From Leishmania infantum JPCM5 (lineage: Eukaryota > Euglenozoa > Kinetoplastea > Trypanosomatida > Trypanosomatidae), in contig NC_009390.2 in the NCBI RefSeq assembly GCF_000002875.2, forward strand, positions 290,417 through 354,416: a stretch of DNA of 64,000 nucleotides, given 5' to 3'. Positions 54,493 to 64,000 of the stretch are shown here, piece after piece. The notes beneath the pieces were generated by a model that saw only the letters and a program-made list of their open reading frames with translations, made no database searches and had not been told where the DNA came from. A program made the position numbers and the translations under genes. Every line of letters begins with the position of its first letter. Position 1 is the stretch's first letter.

Positions 54493-57400
54493 ATGATAAA
54501 GGTGGAGGCCGCTGGCAGCTCATCGGCGCACGCCCCCTCGCTCCCGACGCACACGCATGTGGAAACTCGCATGCTTGGCCAGCTGCCTTCGCAGATGGCG
54601 AGCTCCTCGATTGAGGCGTGGTGTGACGGTGTCCAGCACCTCATGGAGAAGTACTTCTCCCGTCTTGGGGAAGTTGTTGTAGCACACCTAGGCCTCCGCG
54701 CTCCGAGTATACAAGACCAGCACAGTAGCGGTGGCAGCGGCGCGGCAGAGAAGCGCGAAATCGTGAACAAGCTGCGAAGCGAGCACAAGGAAAATTTGGA
54801 GCTGGATGTGCAAGCGGCAGACATCGAGGCGACAGAAATGGCGCTCTTCCAGCAGCTGTGGGCGCATCATCAGCTGCAGCAGAAGCGTCAAAGACCAGTG
54901 GCGGCGGACGATGGTACCGAAAAGGAAGACCGCCTGAGCGGCGCATCACGAGGCGGGGCGTCGACACCGGATGCAGTAGCAGAAGCAGCCCTCCCCACAC
55001 GTGATGGGGCATCTTACATTCGACCTCCATCCTCCTCCGCGGCAGCGACAGCGCCCGAGGACGCTGCATCGGCTACCCCATGTGACACGGAGGGAAACCC
55101 GTTCCTGAAGACGCAGCAGCACCTGGCGTCCGAGTCGGCTGCTCGCATTCCTGCGGATCTGCTGGAGCTCTTCCGCACTGCGCAGGAGCTGCACTCTGCC
55201 GCGCCGGGTAGCACCGGGCCACCGCCGCGGGCAACCCCGTCAAAGGAGGCTGCGGCAGCAGGAGAGAACCCCTTCGACGCCACCGCGAACCGTCTATCTC
55301 GAGTGTCAGTGGTGCTGAGCGAGGAGGAGAATGCGCAGGCCGCCGCGATGGCGCTCTTGTGTTTTCGCTACTTCTACAGCTCGAATTCGGCGCCGGCATC
55401 ACCGGTGGAGGCAGCCGCCCCGCTCGTCTCGGCCACAAAGCCCCCCGAGCAGCCATCGCAGCCCGCCCATGTACGTGAAAAGGTGGCCGCCGCCACTATA
55501 GTGCCGAAGCAGAAGCGGCAGCGTCACCTAGCCCCCCTTCCGCGTGCCACCCCTACATCGCCGGCACTGTCCGTGCACGCATGCCACGGCGCAGATGCGT
55601 CGTCACACATATCCCTGAGCAGTCCCGGGGCGTGGCGGAAGCTCATTACGAAGCCTGGCAGCTTGGGCCCTTCTGAGCACCAGCAGCAGCCATCCTCCAC
55701 ACCGGCTCATGCAGCAGATCGCCTGAGGGCAGAATTGGCTTCGCTGTTTCCGCAGCAAGCACAGCAGGTGCAGGGCGGCTTCTCCTGTGGCCTTCCCCCA
55801 CAGCGCGCCTTCTTCACGGGCGCCGACACGTCGGTCGACGCAGACGCCGCTGGGGAGAAATCGCGGCCAGAGAGCAAAGGCCGCAACAACCACGTCGCCT
55901 TCCTTAACGCGGACCGGACAACTGACGGGGCTCGCGGGGCAGGCGGTCGGCCTCCTCTCACCCGCCCCACGCTGGGGAGCCCCTCCACGGAGGACGCACA
56001 CAACAGCGGCGCCTCCCGCAGCAAAGGCGGGGTCAAGCTGCCGTCGCTAACCTTGCATGCATCCCCCACGTCGGCAGGCGAGCGTCCGCCTTCCGCCGCT
56101 GCTTCCTCCTCTCCTCCGACACCGCCCACCCCAACCACAGCAGCAGCGGGGACGCCGCATGTGATGAGTGACCAATGCCCGGTACTTCCTGCTCTGGATC
56201 CCAGTGCTACCGCGGCGCCGAGCAGCGTTACGGCCGCGACGGCAGCCCCAGGAACGGAAGCGGCAGCGTCGGCGCAGAAGCACGGCAGTGGCGCTAAGAA
56301 AGCGAAGAAGAGAGGCGGCAGCGGGCAGCGTCGCCGTGCGCCGCGGCTCCTGCCCAAGTGTGTGGTCCTGCCGCCGAACTACAGTGGCGTTCACGGTGAG
56401 CAGCTCACGATGGCGCAGCTGGTGCAGCTGGCGGCGGGTGTTTCAGAGGATTGCGCGGTGGCGCAGGTGGATGTGAAGCGCCAGTACGACGCCGCGGATG
56501 CTGCGGCAGCGGAGCTGTACCGTCTGCAACAGGCCGTGGCGCGTGTGCTGCTGGAGAATATACAGCTGGAGAAGGACATTTATACCCTGACTGCCACATC
56601 ACACGCATACGCGGCGGGAGATGAGGATGGCGACGCGGACGAGGCTGGCCGGGGCGCAGACGCCGCTGCAGGGATGAGGAGACGGCACCACAGCGACGGG
56701 GTCGACCCGTACGGTAGCCGCTACAGTGACACTAGCAAGAGCCGTGTCCGCAAGGGGGTGATGTCGTGCTTCGCTGCTTCGACCCTCTCCCCCGCATCCG
56801 CAGCCCACCCCTCTGCAGATAAGCGCAAGCGACAGCCCATTCTGCCACCTGCGCCGATGCCGCTGCCGCATTCCAAACGTGCACTCACCGCCGCCTCGCT
56901 CCTTCTGCATGTCGCCGGAGAGAAGAAGGCAGTGCCGCCGGTTTCAGCGGCAGCGGCAGCAGTGGCACACCCATGGCCGTGGCGGCAGGAAAGTGCTCCG
57001 GCGGAAAGGGCAAAGCTGAGCCCGAAGAGCTCCTGCCAGCACAAGGCACGCGCCGTCGCGTCTGCCATCCCCACTGCGGCTGAGGGGGTGACGGCGGTGG
57101 ACGGCCAGCAGGAGCCACACACAATCCTGCAGGAGCTCCGCAGTGCCATCGCGAGTCGTGAGGCGGAGAAGGCGCAGACACTCGCCGAGATCGACGCCCT
57201 CTCGAGCCGCGTCACCCGCCACGACACCCTTTTGCACGCCGTGGCGGAGTACTGGCGACGCAATGCCGCCGTGATGAAGCGGCAGCACTTTGCTGTGCAG
57301 TCGCAGCCGAAGCAGTCCACGTCGTCGGAGACCATGACCCGGCTTGGCGATGGTGGCGATGGGTGGGGTTCCGAGAACGCCATTGGCACCATCGCCCCAC

Positions 57401-58446
57401 CGTGCCTGTTCAATGCCTCAGACGGGACGCATGGCGTTGTCACTCAAGCGAACAGCAGCAACAGTGGGCATTCAACCTCAAGCCACAAGTATAGTCACAG
57501 CACCGTCATCACCGCCGCCATGAGCCTGTCAGGGAAGATGACGAACCTGGGCGGGTCACCGTCGCAGGCGCAGCGAGCCCTCGCGCAGATGGAGGCCCTC
57601 TCACCAACCCCGCTGAGCAGCACCCCCTCCTTCGACATGCGCATCACCTCGCCCGTGTCAAGCACACTCTCACCACCGCTGCAGATGCGGGCGCTAGTGC
57701 GACGGCAGATCATTCCCCCGCGCCAACGAGCGCAGGAGAGCGAGCCAGCGCCGAATAAGCCAGACGCTATCAACGCCACTCTGAGTGCTGCAACTGGCGC
57801 TGCAGTCGAGGCCGAGAGCACGCCGGTGCGAGTCCGGGTGGGCGTTCACGTGACGCCGCCGATGGAGAACGAGCTTGGTGGCAGGCCGCACCGAAAGGTG
57901 ATCGCACCGCCTCTGGAGAGCCCCACCGCCGCTGCGGCTGCAGTCGCCCCATCTTCGACATTCACGGACACTGACACTACGGCCACGACGTTCCTCAGAT
58001 CTCCCGACTCCGTGTCCGACACGATGGGTAGGTCACCGAGCGCCTCTGCCGCCCTCACCGTCGGAGCACCAGCAGTGCTGAAGCAAGAGTGGCGTAAGAA
58101 CGAGCATGGGCTTGCTGTGTCGGCAGTAGCGGTGAACCTGTTCAACGGCAGCCCTCGACGCTGGCCAGGCAACATCTTGGCATCTCCACTGGGCTTCACC
58201 CAAGTCTACGACAGAGAGGAAGGAGAGGACGACAACGTATGCGGCAGTGGCAGCTTCCCGACCACCCCTCTGCACCCCAGCCGCAGTACCACGGCAAACA
58301 ACAGCCACAGCTACGCCATCGGCGGCATGCGGCGCGGGGACGAAGACGTTCTGGATCATGGATCGTGGCGCACCATACCGGCCCTTCAGCTGGAGAACGT
58401 GGACGAGATTGCAGAGTTCATCTACAGCGTCTTCGAGCGTCCGTAA
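54493..58446 (+). CDS. Coiled-coil low-complexity hypothetical protein (1317 residues)
   Basis: Family not recognised. Three helical, coiled-coil-like segments are separated by Ser/Ala/Pro-rich linkers: about 86-136 (KREIVNKLRSEHKENLELD, ending HHQLQQKRQR), about 640-703 (AAAAELYRLQQAVARVLLEN, IQLEKDIYTL) and about 878-933 (LQELRSAIASREAEKAQTLA, EIDALSSRVTRHDTLLHAV). A short block before the second (KCVVLPPNYSGVHGEQLTMA) and the C-terminus (ALQLENVDEIAEFIYSVFE) look conserved. A basic stretch near 600-618 (KKAKKRGGSGQRRRAPRLL) could be a nuclear signal or simply a basic patch. There is no membrane span or enzyme motif. It may be a cytoskeletal or flagellar structural protein, by analogy only. 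The start is the first ATG after a clear AG. Confidence 0.72.
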   Translation: MIKVEAAGSSSAHAPSLPTHTHVETRMLGQLPSQMASSSIEAWCDGVQHLMEKYFSRLGEVVVAHLGLRAPSIQDQHSSGGSGAAEKREIVNKLRSEHKENLELDVQAADIEATEMALFQQLWAHHQLQQKRQRPVAADDGTEKEDRLSGASRGGASTPDAVAEAALPTRDGASYIRPPSSSAAATAPEDAASATPCDTEGNPFLKTQQHLASESAARIPADLLELFRTAQELHSAAPGSTGPPPRATPSKEAAAAGENPFDATANRLSRVSVVLSEEENAQAAAMALLCFRYFYSSNSAPASPVEAAAPLVSATKPPEQPSQPAHVREKVAAATIVPKQKRQRHLAPLPRATPTSPALSVHACHGADASSHISLSSPGAWRKLITKPGSLGPSEHQQQPSSTPAHAADRLRAELASLFPQQAQQVQGGFSCGLPPQRAFFTGADTSVDADAAGEKSRPESKGRNNHVAFLNADRTTDGARGAGGRPPLTRPTLGSPSTEDAHNSGASRSKGGVKLPSLTLHASPTSAGERPPSAAASSSPPTPPTPTTAAAGTPHVMSDQCPVLPALDPSATAAPSSVTAATAAPGTEAAASAQKHGSGAKKAKKRGGSGQRRRAPRLLPKCVVLPPNYSGVHGEQLTMAQLVQLAAGVSEDCAVAQVDVKRQYDAADAAAAELYRLQQAVARVLLENIQLEKDIYTLTATSHAYAAGDEDGDADEAGRGADAAAGMRRRHHSDGVDPYGSRYSDTSKSRVRKGVMSCFAASTLSPASAAHPSADKRKRQPILPPAPMPLPHSKRALTAASLLLHVAGEKKAVPPVSAAAAAVAHPWPWRQESAPAERAKLSPKSSCQHKARAVASAIPTAAEGVTAVDGQQEPHTILQELRSAIASREAEKAQTLAEIDALSSRVTRHDTLLHAVAEYWRRNAAVMKRQHFAVQSQPKQSTSSETMTRLGDGGDGWGSENAIGTIAPPCLFNASDGTHGVVTQANSSNSGHSTSSHKYSHSTVITAAMSLSGKMTNLGGSPSQAQRALAQMEALSPTPLSSTPSFDMRITSPVSSTLSPPLQMRALVRRQIIPPRQRAQESEPAPNKPDAINATLSAATGAAVEAESTPVRVRVGVHVTPPMENELGGRPHRKVIAPPLESPTAAAAAVAPSSTFTDTDTTATTFLRSPDSVSDTMGRSPSASAALTVGAPAVLKQEWRKNEHGLAVSAVAVNLFNGSPRRWPGNILASPLGFTQVYDREEGEDDNVCGSGSFPTTPLHPSRSTTANNSHSYAIGGMRRGDEDVLDHGSWRTIPALQLENVDEIAEFIYSVFERP

Positions 58447-60497
58447 GACGTCCCTCGCATCCATGCAGGAAACATATTGGAAAGATGTGCACCGCACGCC
58501 CACCCGGCTCACCCCACGCGAGGCCGGTGAAGCCTCTCCACTTCCCCCCCATTCGCGAGCTGCTCCTAACGACATACCCGCATCGGTTGTTTTCCGCTGC
58601 CTTGCTGAGGAGGGGAAGGGGAAGAGCTGGGGCAGCTGTCAGCATACACACACCCACAGACAGGCAGAGACACACACTCAGATGGACGATGATGTTGGCG
58701 CCTTTCCTTTCGTGTGCTTGTTCGCTCATTGTTCTCATGTACAGTTAAGCCGGGGAAGTCAACCGATCACAGGTCATGACCGCAGTGGGGCAACAAGGGC
58801 GGCAACACTGCGTTCGACCTATGCCCATACCCCCGTGACGAACCACACGCGTGCACACGCACGCCTCCGTCATCTTGCGTGCCGCCCTTTTCTCGTGTGT
58901 GTGTGTGCGTCTTTCGGCTCCCCACCCACCCAACCGCCCACCACCACCCACTTGATGTATAAGGAGGCAACTAAACAACAAGACACACACACGCGCCGTA
59001 CATGCGCACCCACGCGTAAACGATGAGCACGGCTGAATTTTGTCCAGCGCGTATGTACAAGGGGATGGACAGTGCGCAATGCCTAAAAATGAGAAGCGAG
59101 AGAAAGAGAGCGGGGGGAAGGGGGGCACACGCCCCATCTGCAGCACTCGCAGCAGTAATTCGACGTCACGCTCTTTCGGAAAAGGGTGTAAGGATGGCAG
59201 TACAAGGGCACATGCGATGGAGGCGAGTGGTGAGGAGATGCCAGCAACTTCCTCTTTGGGCGTGGTTCTTGCTTCTGTATGGATGTATGTGTGCGTATGT
59301 GAGTGCCCTTGCCACGTCAGATCAATTCTGCCCGCTCACCTCACCAGCCCGCGCAAGCTTTCCTCTCGTGTTCCCTTCCCCCCATTCACCTCCTTCTTGG
59401 GCTCCCTCTCTCCACTCCCTCTTCCCTCTATTTCTCGTGGCCCAAACACGCATCCACATTCATAAACATGATCATTGCCCCTTCTCTCGCTGCTCTGGTT
59501 TACTGGCTCGTGCACGGCTTCACGCCCCTAAGCGACCGGTTCTTGGTTGCACTTTCCACGCCTTCGCAGGCGACTTGGGCGGCTCTCGATGTCCGTCCCG
59601 TCTCTCCCCTCTCCTCCTCCTCCACCCTCGCTCCCTCATACGCACACGTAAAAGCAAGCGCACCCACGCACCTTATCGTTTCCTTTGTGTTTGGTGGAAC
59701 GCCTCCTTCGTTTGCGCACTACCATGAATCTATCTCGCGGTGTCACTGTTGATGTGGAGAGGTTGCTGTGAGCGTGCGCGCGCGTCCTCTCTCCCTTCGT
59801 TCCATGTGCTTCTTTTCCTTGATTACACACGGTATTACGACACAGGCATACCTAAGGACGGTGAAGGGATGACGCGTCTCGACTCTCTTCTTCTCCCTCA
59901 TTCTCATCCTCTCCCGCGGCTAGTAAGCGAGACCAGCCCCCGCCCCACCTACCCCCTGGAAGAGCAAAACGCCGGTCTTGGCGCGGTGGTTTCCAGCGAG
60001 TGGATGGGCTTCTATTCGATGTTGGGGGAGGGGGAGGTGTTACACGCGCGTCTACCTCCGGCTCTTCTCTTCAGGTCTTTTCGCTCGCACACTCCAGCCA
60101 CGAAGTTCGATGGCGTCTTATCTCTCCTCGTACGGATCTTCGCTATTTCTGTCGGGCGGCTTCCCGTCGCAGCGCACGGGTATATATGCATACGTACATG
60201 CAAGGTGTGTGTTTGTGTGTGTGTGTGTGTGGCCCTCATCCCTCCCGCCTCCCTTCTTACCTTGGGGTGGATGTTAACCGTTTTTGCTGTCTTGTCTGCG
60301 TGCTCAGGCCAGTCCCTGACGACCCGCCACCATCACCCTCCCTCCCTCCCTCCCTCCTCCTCCTCCTCCTCCTCTCTGCCTGACCTCACACTAGCGAGGG
60401 TGGGAAATACTCATACACGCACGCGCAGACATACGGAGAGGGTGTGCGCGCTTCTCAACGACGAAGGTGACGCGCCGTGGAAGCACTGCCTTTTCTG
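58447..60497 (+). other. Intergenic region before the glutaminyl cyclase gene
   Basis: No supported gene in 2 kb. It includes CA-rich patches (58644-58680 and 58985-58995), TG-rich patches near 58893-58908 and 60206-60231, C/T tracts (59385-59445) and the splice signal of the next gene (60336-60394). Open frames (59023-59727 and 59740-60498) are low-complexity and unsupported. Confidence 0.55.
60336..60394 (+). promoter_or_regulatory. Strong trans-splice acceptor for the glutaminyl cyclase gene
   Basis: More than 40 nt of almost pure CCT/TCC repeats lead to AG at 60393-60394. No ATG is present before 60498, fixing the start and giving a 5' UTR of about 103 nt. Confidence 0.7.
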
Positions 60498-63221
60498 ATG
60501 CAGCATCAATCCCTGGCGGCTCGGCGGCGGGACCGCAGGCTGGCCCGCAGGGACGAATCTGCGTTTTGGTGCAGACTGCTGAAGCGGTGCCTACCCTGTC
60601 GTGCCCTGCGATGGAAGAGCGTTCACGCGACGAGCCGCACCAGGCGCATCCTCATGGGCATCCTGCTCTGCCTCATCGCCACCCTCATCCTCCTCATTGG
60701 TCTTGTGGTGTGTCTCACCTGGAAGAGCAACCGCAGCAACACCCCACTCGAGCCTGCCGCGGCGCAGTCGACGCACGCGCCTCGGGTGCCACCAGAGGTG
60801 GGTGTGCACGACCCTTGGGCCGAAGACCCCGTCGACGTCGCCGTTATCCGGCAGCGGGAGGAGGCGATGGTTCGGAAGTGGAGAGAGAACGGCTTTCGCC
60901 CTACCTACTGGGAGGTCGAGCGACGCACCCTACCGCGACTAACGAAGAGGGCCTTGGAGTCGTGGTTTGAGCACGGAAGGCGCGCGGCGGCGTCCGCCAC
61001 GGCGGTGGATGTTGCAGAGGATGTGCTGATGGCGCATGCCTGGGACGCTGTCGACGGCGGCGACGCAGACGCCGACCTCTTTGACAGCCTCGCCTTTCTC
61101 TACCCACCAGCGCAGCAGAGGCAGTACTACCGCGCGGCGATGGACGCGATTCTGCGCCAGGGCCCTCGCGTCGGAGGCACGAAGCGCGACGCCCTTCTCC
61201 ATCACTTAGTCGATGAGGGACTCGGACGTCGACGGTACGACGCTGCACGGCACGCCTACCACCCAGCACCGCCGCACCTCAGCCCGCGTGGGAAGGAACT
61301 GCTGGAAAAGGCGGCCGCCTCGTGGCCAGATGCACCGCACCTGGCTGCCGCGCAGCAAGACGAGGTTGCGGGCCGTGAACCGGGATGGCGGTGGTCCCTG
61401 AGTTGGGACAACTTCACGGCCGACATTCCAATACGCATCGAGGGCAGCTCGCGCGTCGAGATGCAGAACCTCGTCTTTCAGTTCCCCGGCGGGTCGCAGT
61501 TTCGTCGCAAGCAGGCCGCAGCCGCATCAGCGGCAGCAACTGGTGCAAAGGATGCACTCGACGAGTTCGTCGGTGGCGTGCCAAACCGCCGGCGCACCCG
61601 CGCTGACGATCGCAAGGAGGTACTCGAAGCTGAATACCACCCGGCCGACATGACAGGAGAGACCGTCTACACACAGGAGAACTTCCTGCAGTGGGCACAG
61701 GACGGCGTCCCGTTTAACCCTCGCCCTGCGCTGGAGCGCGGGGTGCCTGGCACGCGGGTCGTCCTGTCACCGGATGCGAAGGGGGCGCGGGTGCCGCTGA
61801 AGCCGAGTCTGTCCGCGCAGGCCGCCGAACCGGCGACGCAGCAGCCCATGAAGCACGCCGTGCTTGCCGCACACTGGGACTCGAAGTACTTCGCAGACCT
61901 CCCCTTCCTCGCCGCCTGCGACTCCGCCATGCCGGTGGTGTTCCTCCTGCGGACCATCAAGAACATCGCCGTTTTGACCGATGTGGCGGAGGCGTTGACG
62001 GAGTCGTACAAGGCCGAGCGGTCTGGCGCATTGGGCGGCGACGCGGCCGCCGCCGTTCCCGGGCTCACGAGCACGTTCCGCAACGCCACGACGGAGGCTG
62101 AAGTGAGAGAGCGGCTGGCGTCACTCCTCTCACCAGCCCATCATGCGCTCCTGTACCAGTACTTCTTCGCGCGCCCCTACAGCGTCGGCGATGAGCAACA
62201 GAACTTAGTAGCGGCAGGTATGCGAAACCATCCGACAAAGGTGGAGGTAGACGTACGCACGTGGCTGGACTGGGTGCAGCACCTGCCCATCATCTCCGTC
62301 ATCCTCTTCGACGGCGAGGAGGCGTACAAGCACTGGTCCGGGGACGACAACACGTATGGGTCGCGGCACCTGGCGCAGCGGTGGCGCAGCACCCCCTCCG
62401 TGATGCGGACGCGCTACGCTGAGGGCCCACAGTCCCTCTACGACTCGGTCGACCTCTTTGCCCTCTACGACCTCATGGGCCCGGCAGGGACAACGTTCAG
62501 CAATATGTACCCGACGCAGAGCGGCATCTTCTACGCGGGGCTATCGCAGCGCGAGTGGGAGCTTCGCCATCGAGCGATGAAACACAGCTCGGCGATCTCC
62601 GCGGAGCTCCTGTGGCGGTACCACGAGGCCACCGCATTGCCGCCGGCGGAGGCGCGCGGGAAGACAGACCCCTTTCTCCGCCTCCTCGGCCCCTCACCAC
62701 ATGAAGCAGTCGCATCCATCAACACTGCCTACACTCGACGGCTGCTGGCGAACAACGCATCGCGCCCATCAGTGGCGTCACTCCCGCGGTCGTGGCTGAT
62801 GTACGGTTCGCCGCACGAGATGCTTACGCTGCACAGCGTCGCTCGCACCACCCACGACGTCAGGTTCGTGGAAAACTTTGATCAGCTGCGGGTATACGAC
62901 AGGCTGGACCGGGAGATTGCCGCCGAGAGCAGCTTCGATGCGGAACGCTACCTGAACACCATCAACCACAACATCTTCTTCTCTCCGTCTCAACAGGAGG
63001 ACCTGCGCCGCAACCGAGACGTCTTCGTCGCTGAGGATGACCACAAGCACTGGCTGGACACGCAGCGGGTGCTGCATCTTATTCCCGTCCCGTTCCCCAA
63101 GTCATGGCACACGGCGAACGACGACGGCAGCAACGTGCACGATGGAACGTCGACGGACCTGTCAGGGCTGTTATGGTCTACGGTACTAGAGCTGGGCGAC
63201 TACTGGACGCGTAAAGAATGA
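60498..63221 (+). CDS. QPCT: Membrane-anchored glutaminyl-peptide cyclotransferase (M28 fold)
   Basis: Encodes about 907 residues. It converts N-terminal Gln of peptides to pyroglutamate. The N-terminus is very basic, with one span at about 51-75 (LMGILLCLIATLILLIGLV): a type II protein, probably of the Golgi or secretory path, like human isoQC. The C-terminal half aligns with human QC. The zinc ligands are D475 (ACDSA), E608 (DGEEA) and H871 (SWHT); the general base is E607. D658 (LYDLMG) and D848 (EDDH) match human D248 and D305, and W870 precedes the His. KHWSGDDNTYGSRHLA and VLHLIPVPFPKSWHT also match. It is about 2.5 times longer than human QC (361), with a long extension at 76-450 and inserts in the catalytic part. 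An M28 aminopeptidase is less likely because the single-zinc QC pattern and the LIPxPFP-x-x-WHT motif are present. Confidence 0.88.
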   Translation: MQHQSLAARRRDRRLARRDESAFWCRLLKRCLPCRALRWKSVHATSRTRRILMGILLCLIATLILLIGLVVCLTWKSNRSNTPLEPAAAQSTHAPRVPPEVGVHDPWAEDPVDVAVIRQREEAMVRKWRENGFRPTYWEVERRTLPRLTKRALESWFEHGRRAAASATAVDVAEDVLMAHAWDAVDGGDADADLFDSLAFLYPPAQQRQYYRAAMDAILRQGPRVGGTKRDALLHHLVDEGLGRRRYDAARHAYHPAPPHLSPRGKELLEKAAASWPDAPHLAAAQQDEVAGREPGWRWSLSWDNFTADIPIRIEGSSRVEMQNLVFQFPGGSQFRRKQAAAASAAATGAKDALDEFVGGVPNRRRTRADDRKEVLEAEYHPADMTGETVYTQENFLQWAQDGVPFNPRPALERGVPGTRVVLSPDAKGARVPLKPSLSAQAAEPATQQPMKHAVLAAHWDSKYFADLPFLAACDSAMPVVFLLRTIKNIAVLTDVAEALTESYKAERSGALGGDAAAAVPGLTSTFRNATTEAEVRERLASLLSPAHHALLYQYFFARPYSVGDEQQNLVAAGMRNHPTKVEVDVRTWLDWVQHLPIISVILFDGEEAYKHWSGDDNTYGSRHLAQRWRSTPSVMRTRYAEGPQSLYDSVDLFALYDLMGPAGTTFSNMYPTQSGIFYAGLSQREWELRHRAMKHSSAISAELLWRYHEATALPPAEARGKTDPFLRLLGPSPHEAVASINTAYTRRLLANNASRPSVASLPRSWLMYGSPHEMLTLHSVARTTHDVRFVENFDQLRVYDRLDREIAAESSFDAERYLNTINHNIFFSPSQQEDLRRNRDVFVAEDDHKHWLDTQRVLHLIPVPFPKSWHTANDDGSNVHDGTSTDLSGLLWSTVLELGDYWTRKE

Positions 63222-63341
63222 GGCAGATACAAGAGGTGGAAGCGGCGAGGAATGGTGAGAGGTTCGCGTGTGCGCAAGGGGAGAAGGGGGAGCACGAGGG
63301 ACTTCACGCCCGTGGTAATATGCCCGGTCGCACGTCGTCGC

Positions 63342-63361
63342 TTATATATATATATATATAT
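63342..63361. repeat. (TA)n microsatellite
   Basis: 20 nt of alternating TA about 120 nt after the glutaminyl cyclase stop, in the probable 3' UTR. Confidence 0.9.
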
Positions 63362-63749
63362 CAATGCTGCCTCACAGCTGTTGTGTGTGTGCGTGTCATC
63401 GCGCGCTCTTCTAGTGGTGACTCGCGTTTTATTCGTCTTGTTTTCCCTCCCGTAATGCATCTCCCCTCCCTCCCACGCGGCTCCTCCGCGTCGCATGAGT
63501 TCACCGCCAGTATGATCCGCTACACGTGCGCGTGTGCATCAAGGAGATGCAAAGTCGACCTTCGTTTTTCGCCTTCCACCGCCGTCGCGTCGCTTCGCCT
63601 GTGCGTGTGTGTAGTCATACTTGCACGACACCATGGCTTTTCCCCTCTCCTCTTTTCTGCATCCCTCATGACGGGGAGGGGGGAACACCTCAGCGCGGTA
63701 TCCAGGCACCAGTACCCACCACTCTCTGTGGGGAGGTGAGGGCGATGTA

Positions 63750-64000
63750 TTGTTACCGATGCCCGCGGCCAGGGCCTCGATGGCGTTGGGTTGAGGGAGG
63801 GGAGGGGAGGGCTTGCGACAGTGAACACGTTTGTACCATCCGGATGATGGGTAGAGAGAGTATCAGGCGCGACTCGAGTGCATCCCACCCGGTCCTCAGT
63901 GCCAGCAGGGTGGGGAGGGTGGAGCCACTCCGAGAGGCACACCAGGCGGTGACCTTCGAAGCGGGAGGTGGGTGTGGTCTGGTAGGGGGGCCGAGACCGT
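63750..64000. mobile_element. Possible SIDER-type retroposon remnant, cut by the window edge
   Basis: This block lacks the pyrimidine tracts and dinucleotide arrays of other intergenic DNA here. It contains phrases such as CACTCCGAGAGGCACACCAG and GGTGACCTTCGAAGCGGGAG that resemble, from memory, dispersed Leishmania 3' UTR repeats of the SIDER class. These are short degenerate retroposons implicated in mRNA decay. I have no second copy in this window to compare, and orientation is uncertain. Confidence 0.35.

Larger units (their letters stand above)
63222..64000 (+). other. Region downstream of glutaminyl cyclase, to the window end
   Basis: No supported gene. It holds a TA array at 63342-63361, C/T-rich sequence to about 63720, and then a block of different composition (63725-64000) described as a possible retroposon remnant. 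The window ends before any next gene. Confidence 0.55.

Noticed and set aside
59023..59727. 234-codon frame beginning with ATG upstream of glutaminyl cyclase
   Set aside because: It has a real ATG and a possible hydrophobic segment, but the second half is pyrimidine-tract translation (Pro/Ser/Leu/His). Kept as non-coding, with low certainty.
59740..60498. 252-codon frame just before glutaminyl cyclase
   Set aside because: It contains Cys-Val microsatellite translation and crosses the strong splice signal at 60336-60394.
63520..63942. 140-codon minus-strand frame near the window end
   Set aside because: No recognisable domain, opposite to the direction of all other genes, and overlaps the possible repeat block.
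1..64000. tRNA genes, rRNA genes, CRISPR arrays, insertion sequences
   Set aside because: No B-box-like GGTTCGA-N-TCC with a matching acceptor stem, no spaced direct repeats, and no transposase frame were seen on either strand.

Overview
The window looks like nuclear DNA of a trypanosomatid kinetoplastid, most probably Leishmania or a close relative. The sequence is GC-rich, with long intronless reading frames, all on the + strand. They are separated by 0.5-3 kb of pyrimidine-rich, microsatellite-rich DNA. Most reading frames are preceded by a polypyrimidine tract and an AG, as expected for spliced-leader trans-splicing. Lineage markers include a paraflagellar-rod-domain protein, a PSA/GP46-type LRR surface antigen, and giant low-complexity proteins. 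I read the window as an interior piece of one left-to-right polycistronic unit. I see no strand switch, tRNA, rRNA or CRISPR. My unverified recollection is that the L. major MTAP gene lies on chromosome 5.

Layout. 1.6-11.9 kb holds mostly recognisable housekeeping genes: a mitochondrial MAM33/p22 protein, a MYND zinc-finger protein, an SFT2 Golgi protein, a SYO1/HEATR3 ribosomal-protein import symportin, and methylthioadenosine phosphorylase. After a 3 kb gap, 14.8-30.6 kb holds a 1421-residue Ser-rich protein with an N-myristoylation start, a two-finger ZC2HC protein, a small basic (possibly mitochondrial) protein, and a 1940-residue disordered protein. 31.6-39.4 kb holds a small single-span mitochondrial candidate and an enlarged SF3B3/SF3b130 splicing subunit. 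40.5-46.5 kb holds two neighbouring genes that share an LRR N-cap motif: a compact GPI-type surface antigen and a 1102-residue protein in which the LRR appears split by a long insert. 47-63.2 kb holds a paraflagellar-rod-domain protein, a tail-anchored UBE2J-type E2, a coiled-coil protein, and a membrane-anchored glutaminyl cyclase with all catalytic residues. The last ~250 bases differ in composition and may be a SIDER-type retroposon remnant.

The genes do not form one pathway. Neighbours in such units are co-transcribed but regulated individually through UTRs, so location says little about function. Starts were chosen mainly as the first ATG after the best pyrimidine-tract/AG. For at least ten genes no ATG intervenes, which makes those starts fairly firm.

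I did not find a clear new defence or mobile system. The best unusual signals are: a 34-nt palindrome at 6749-6782 whose four unresolved bases all fall where a perfect palindrome is possible; the split PSA-like LRR in the 43.2-46.5 kb gene; the oversized membrane-bound glutaminyl cyclase; and an apparent asymmetry of GT tracts (after stops) and CA tracts (before starts).
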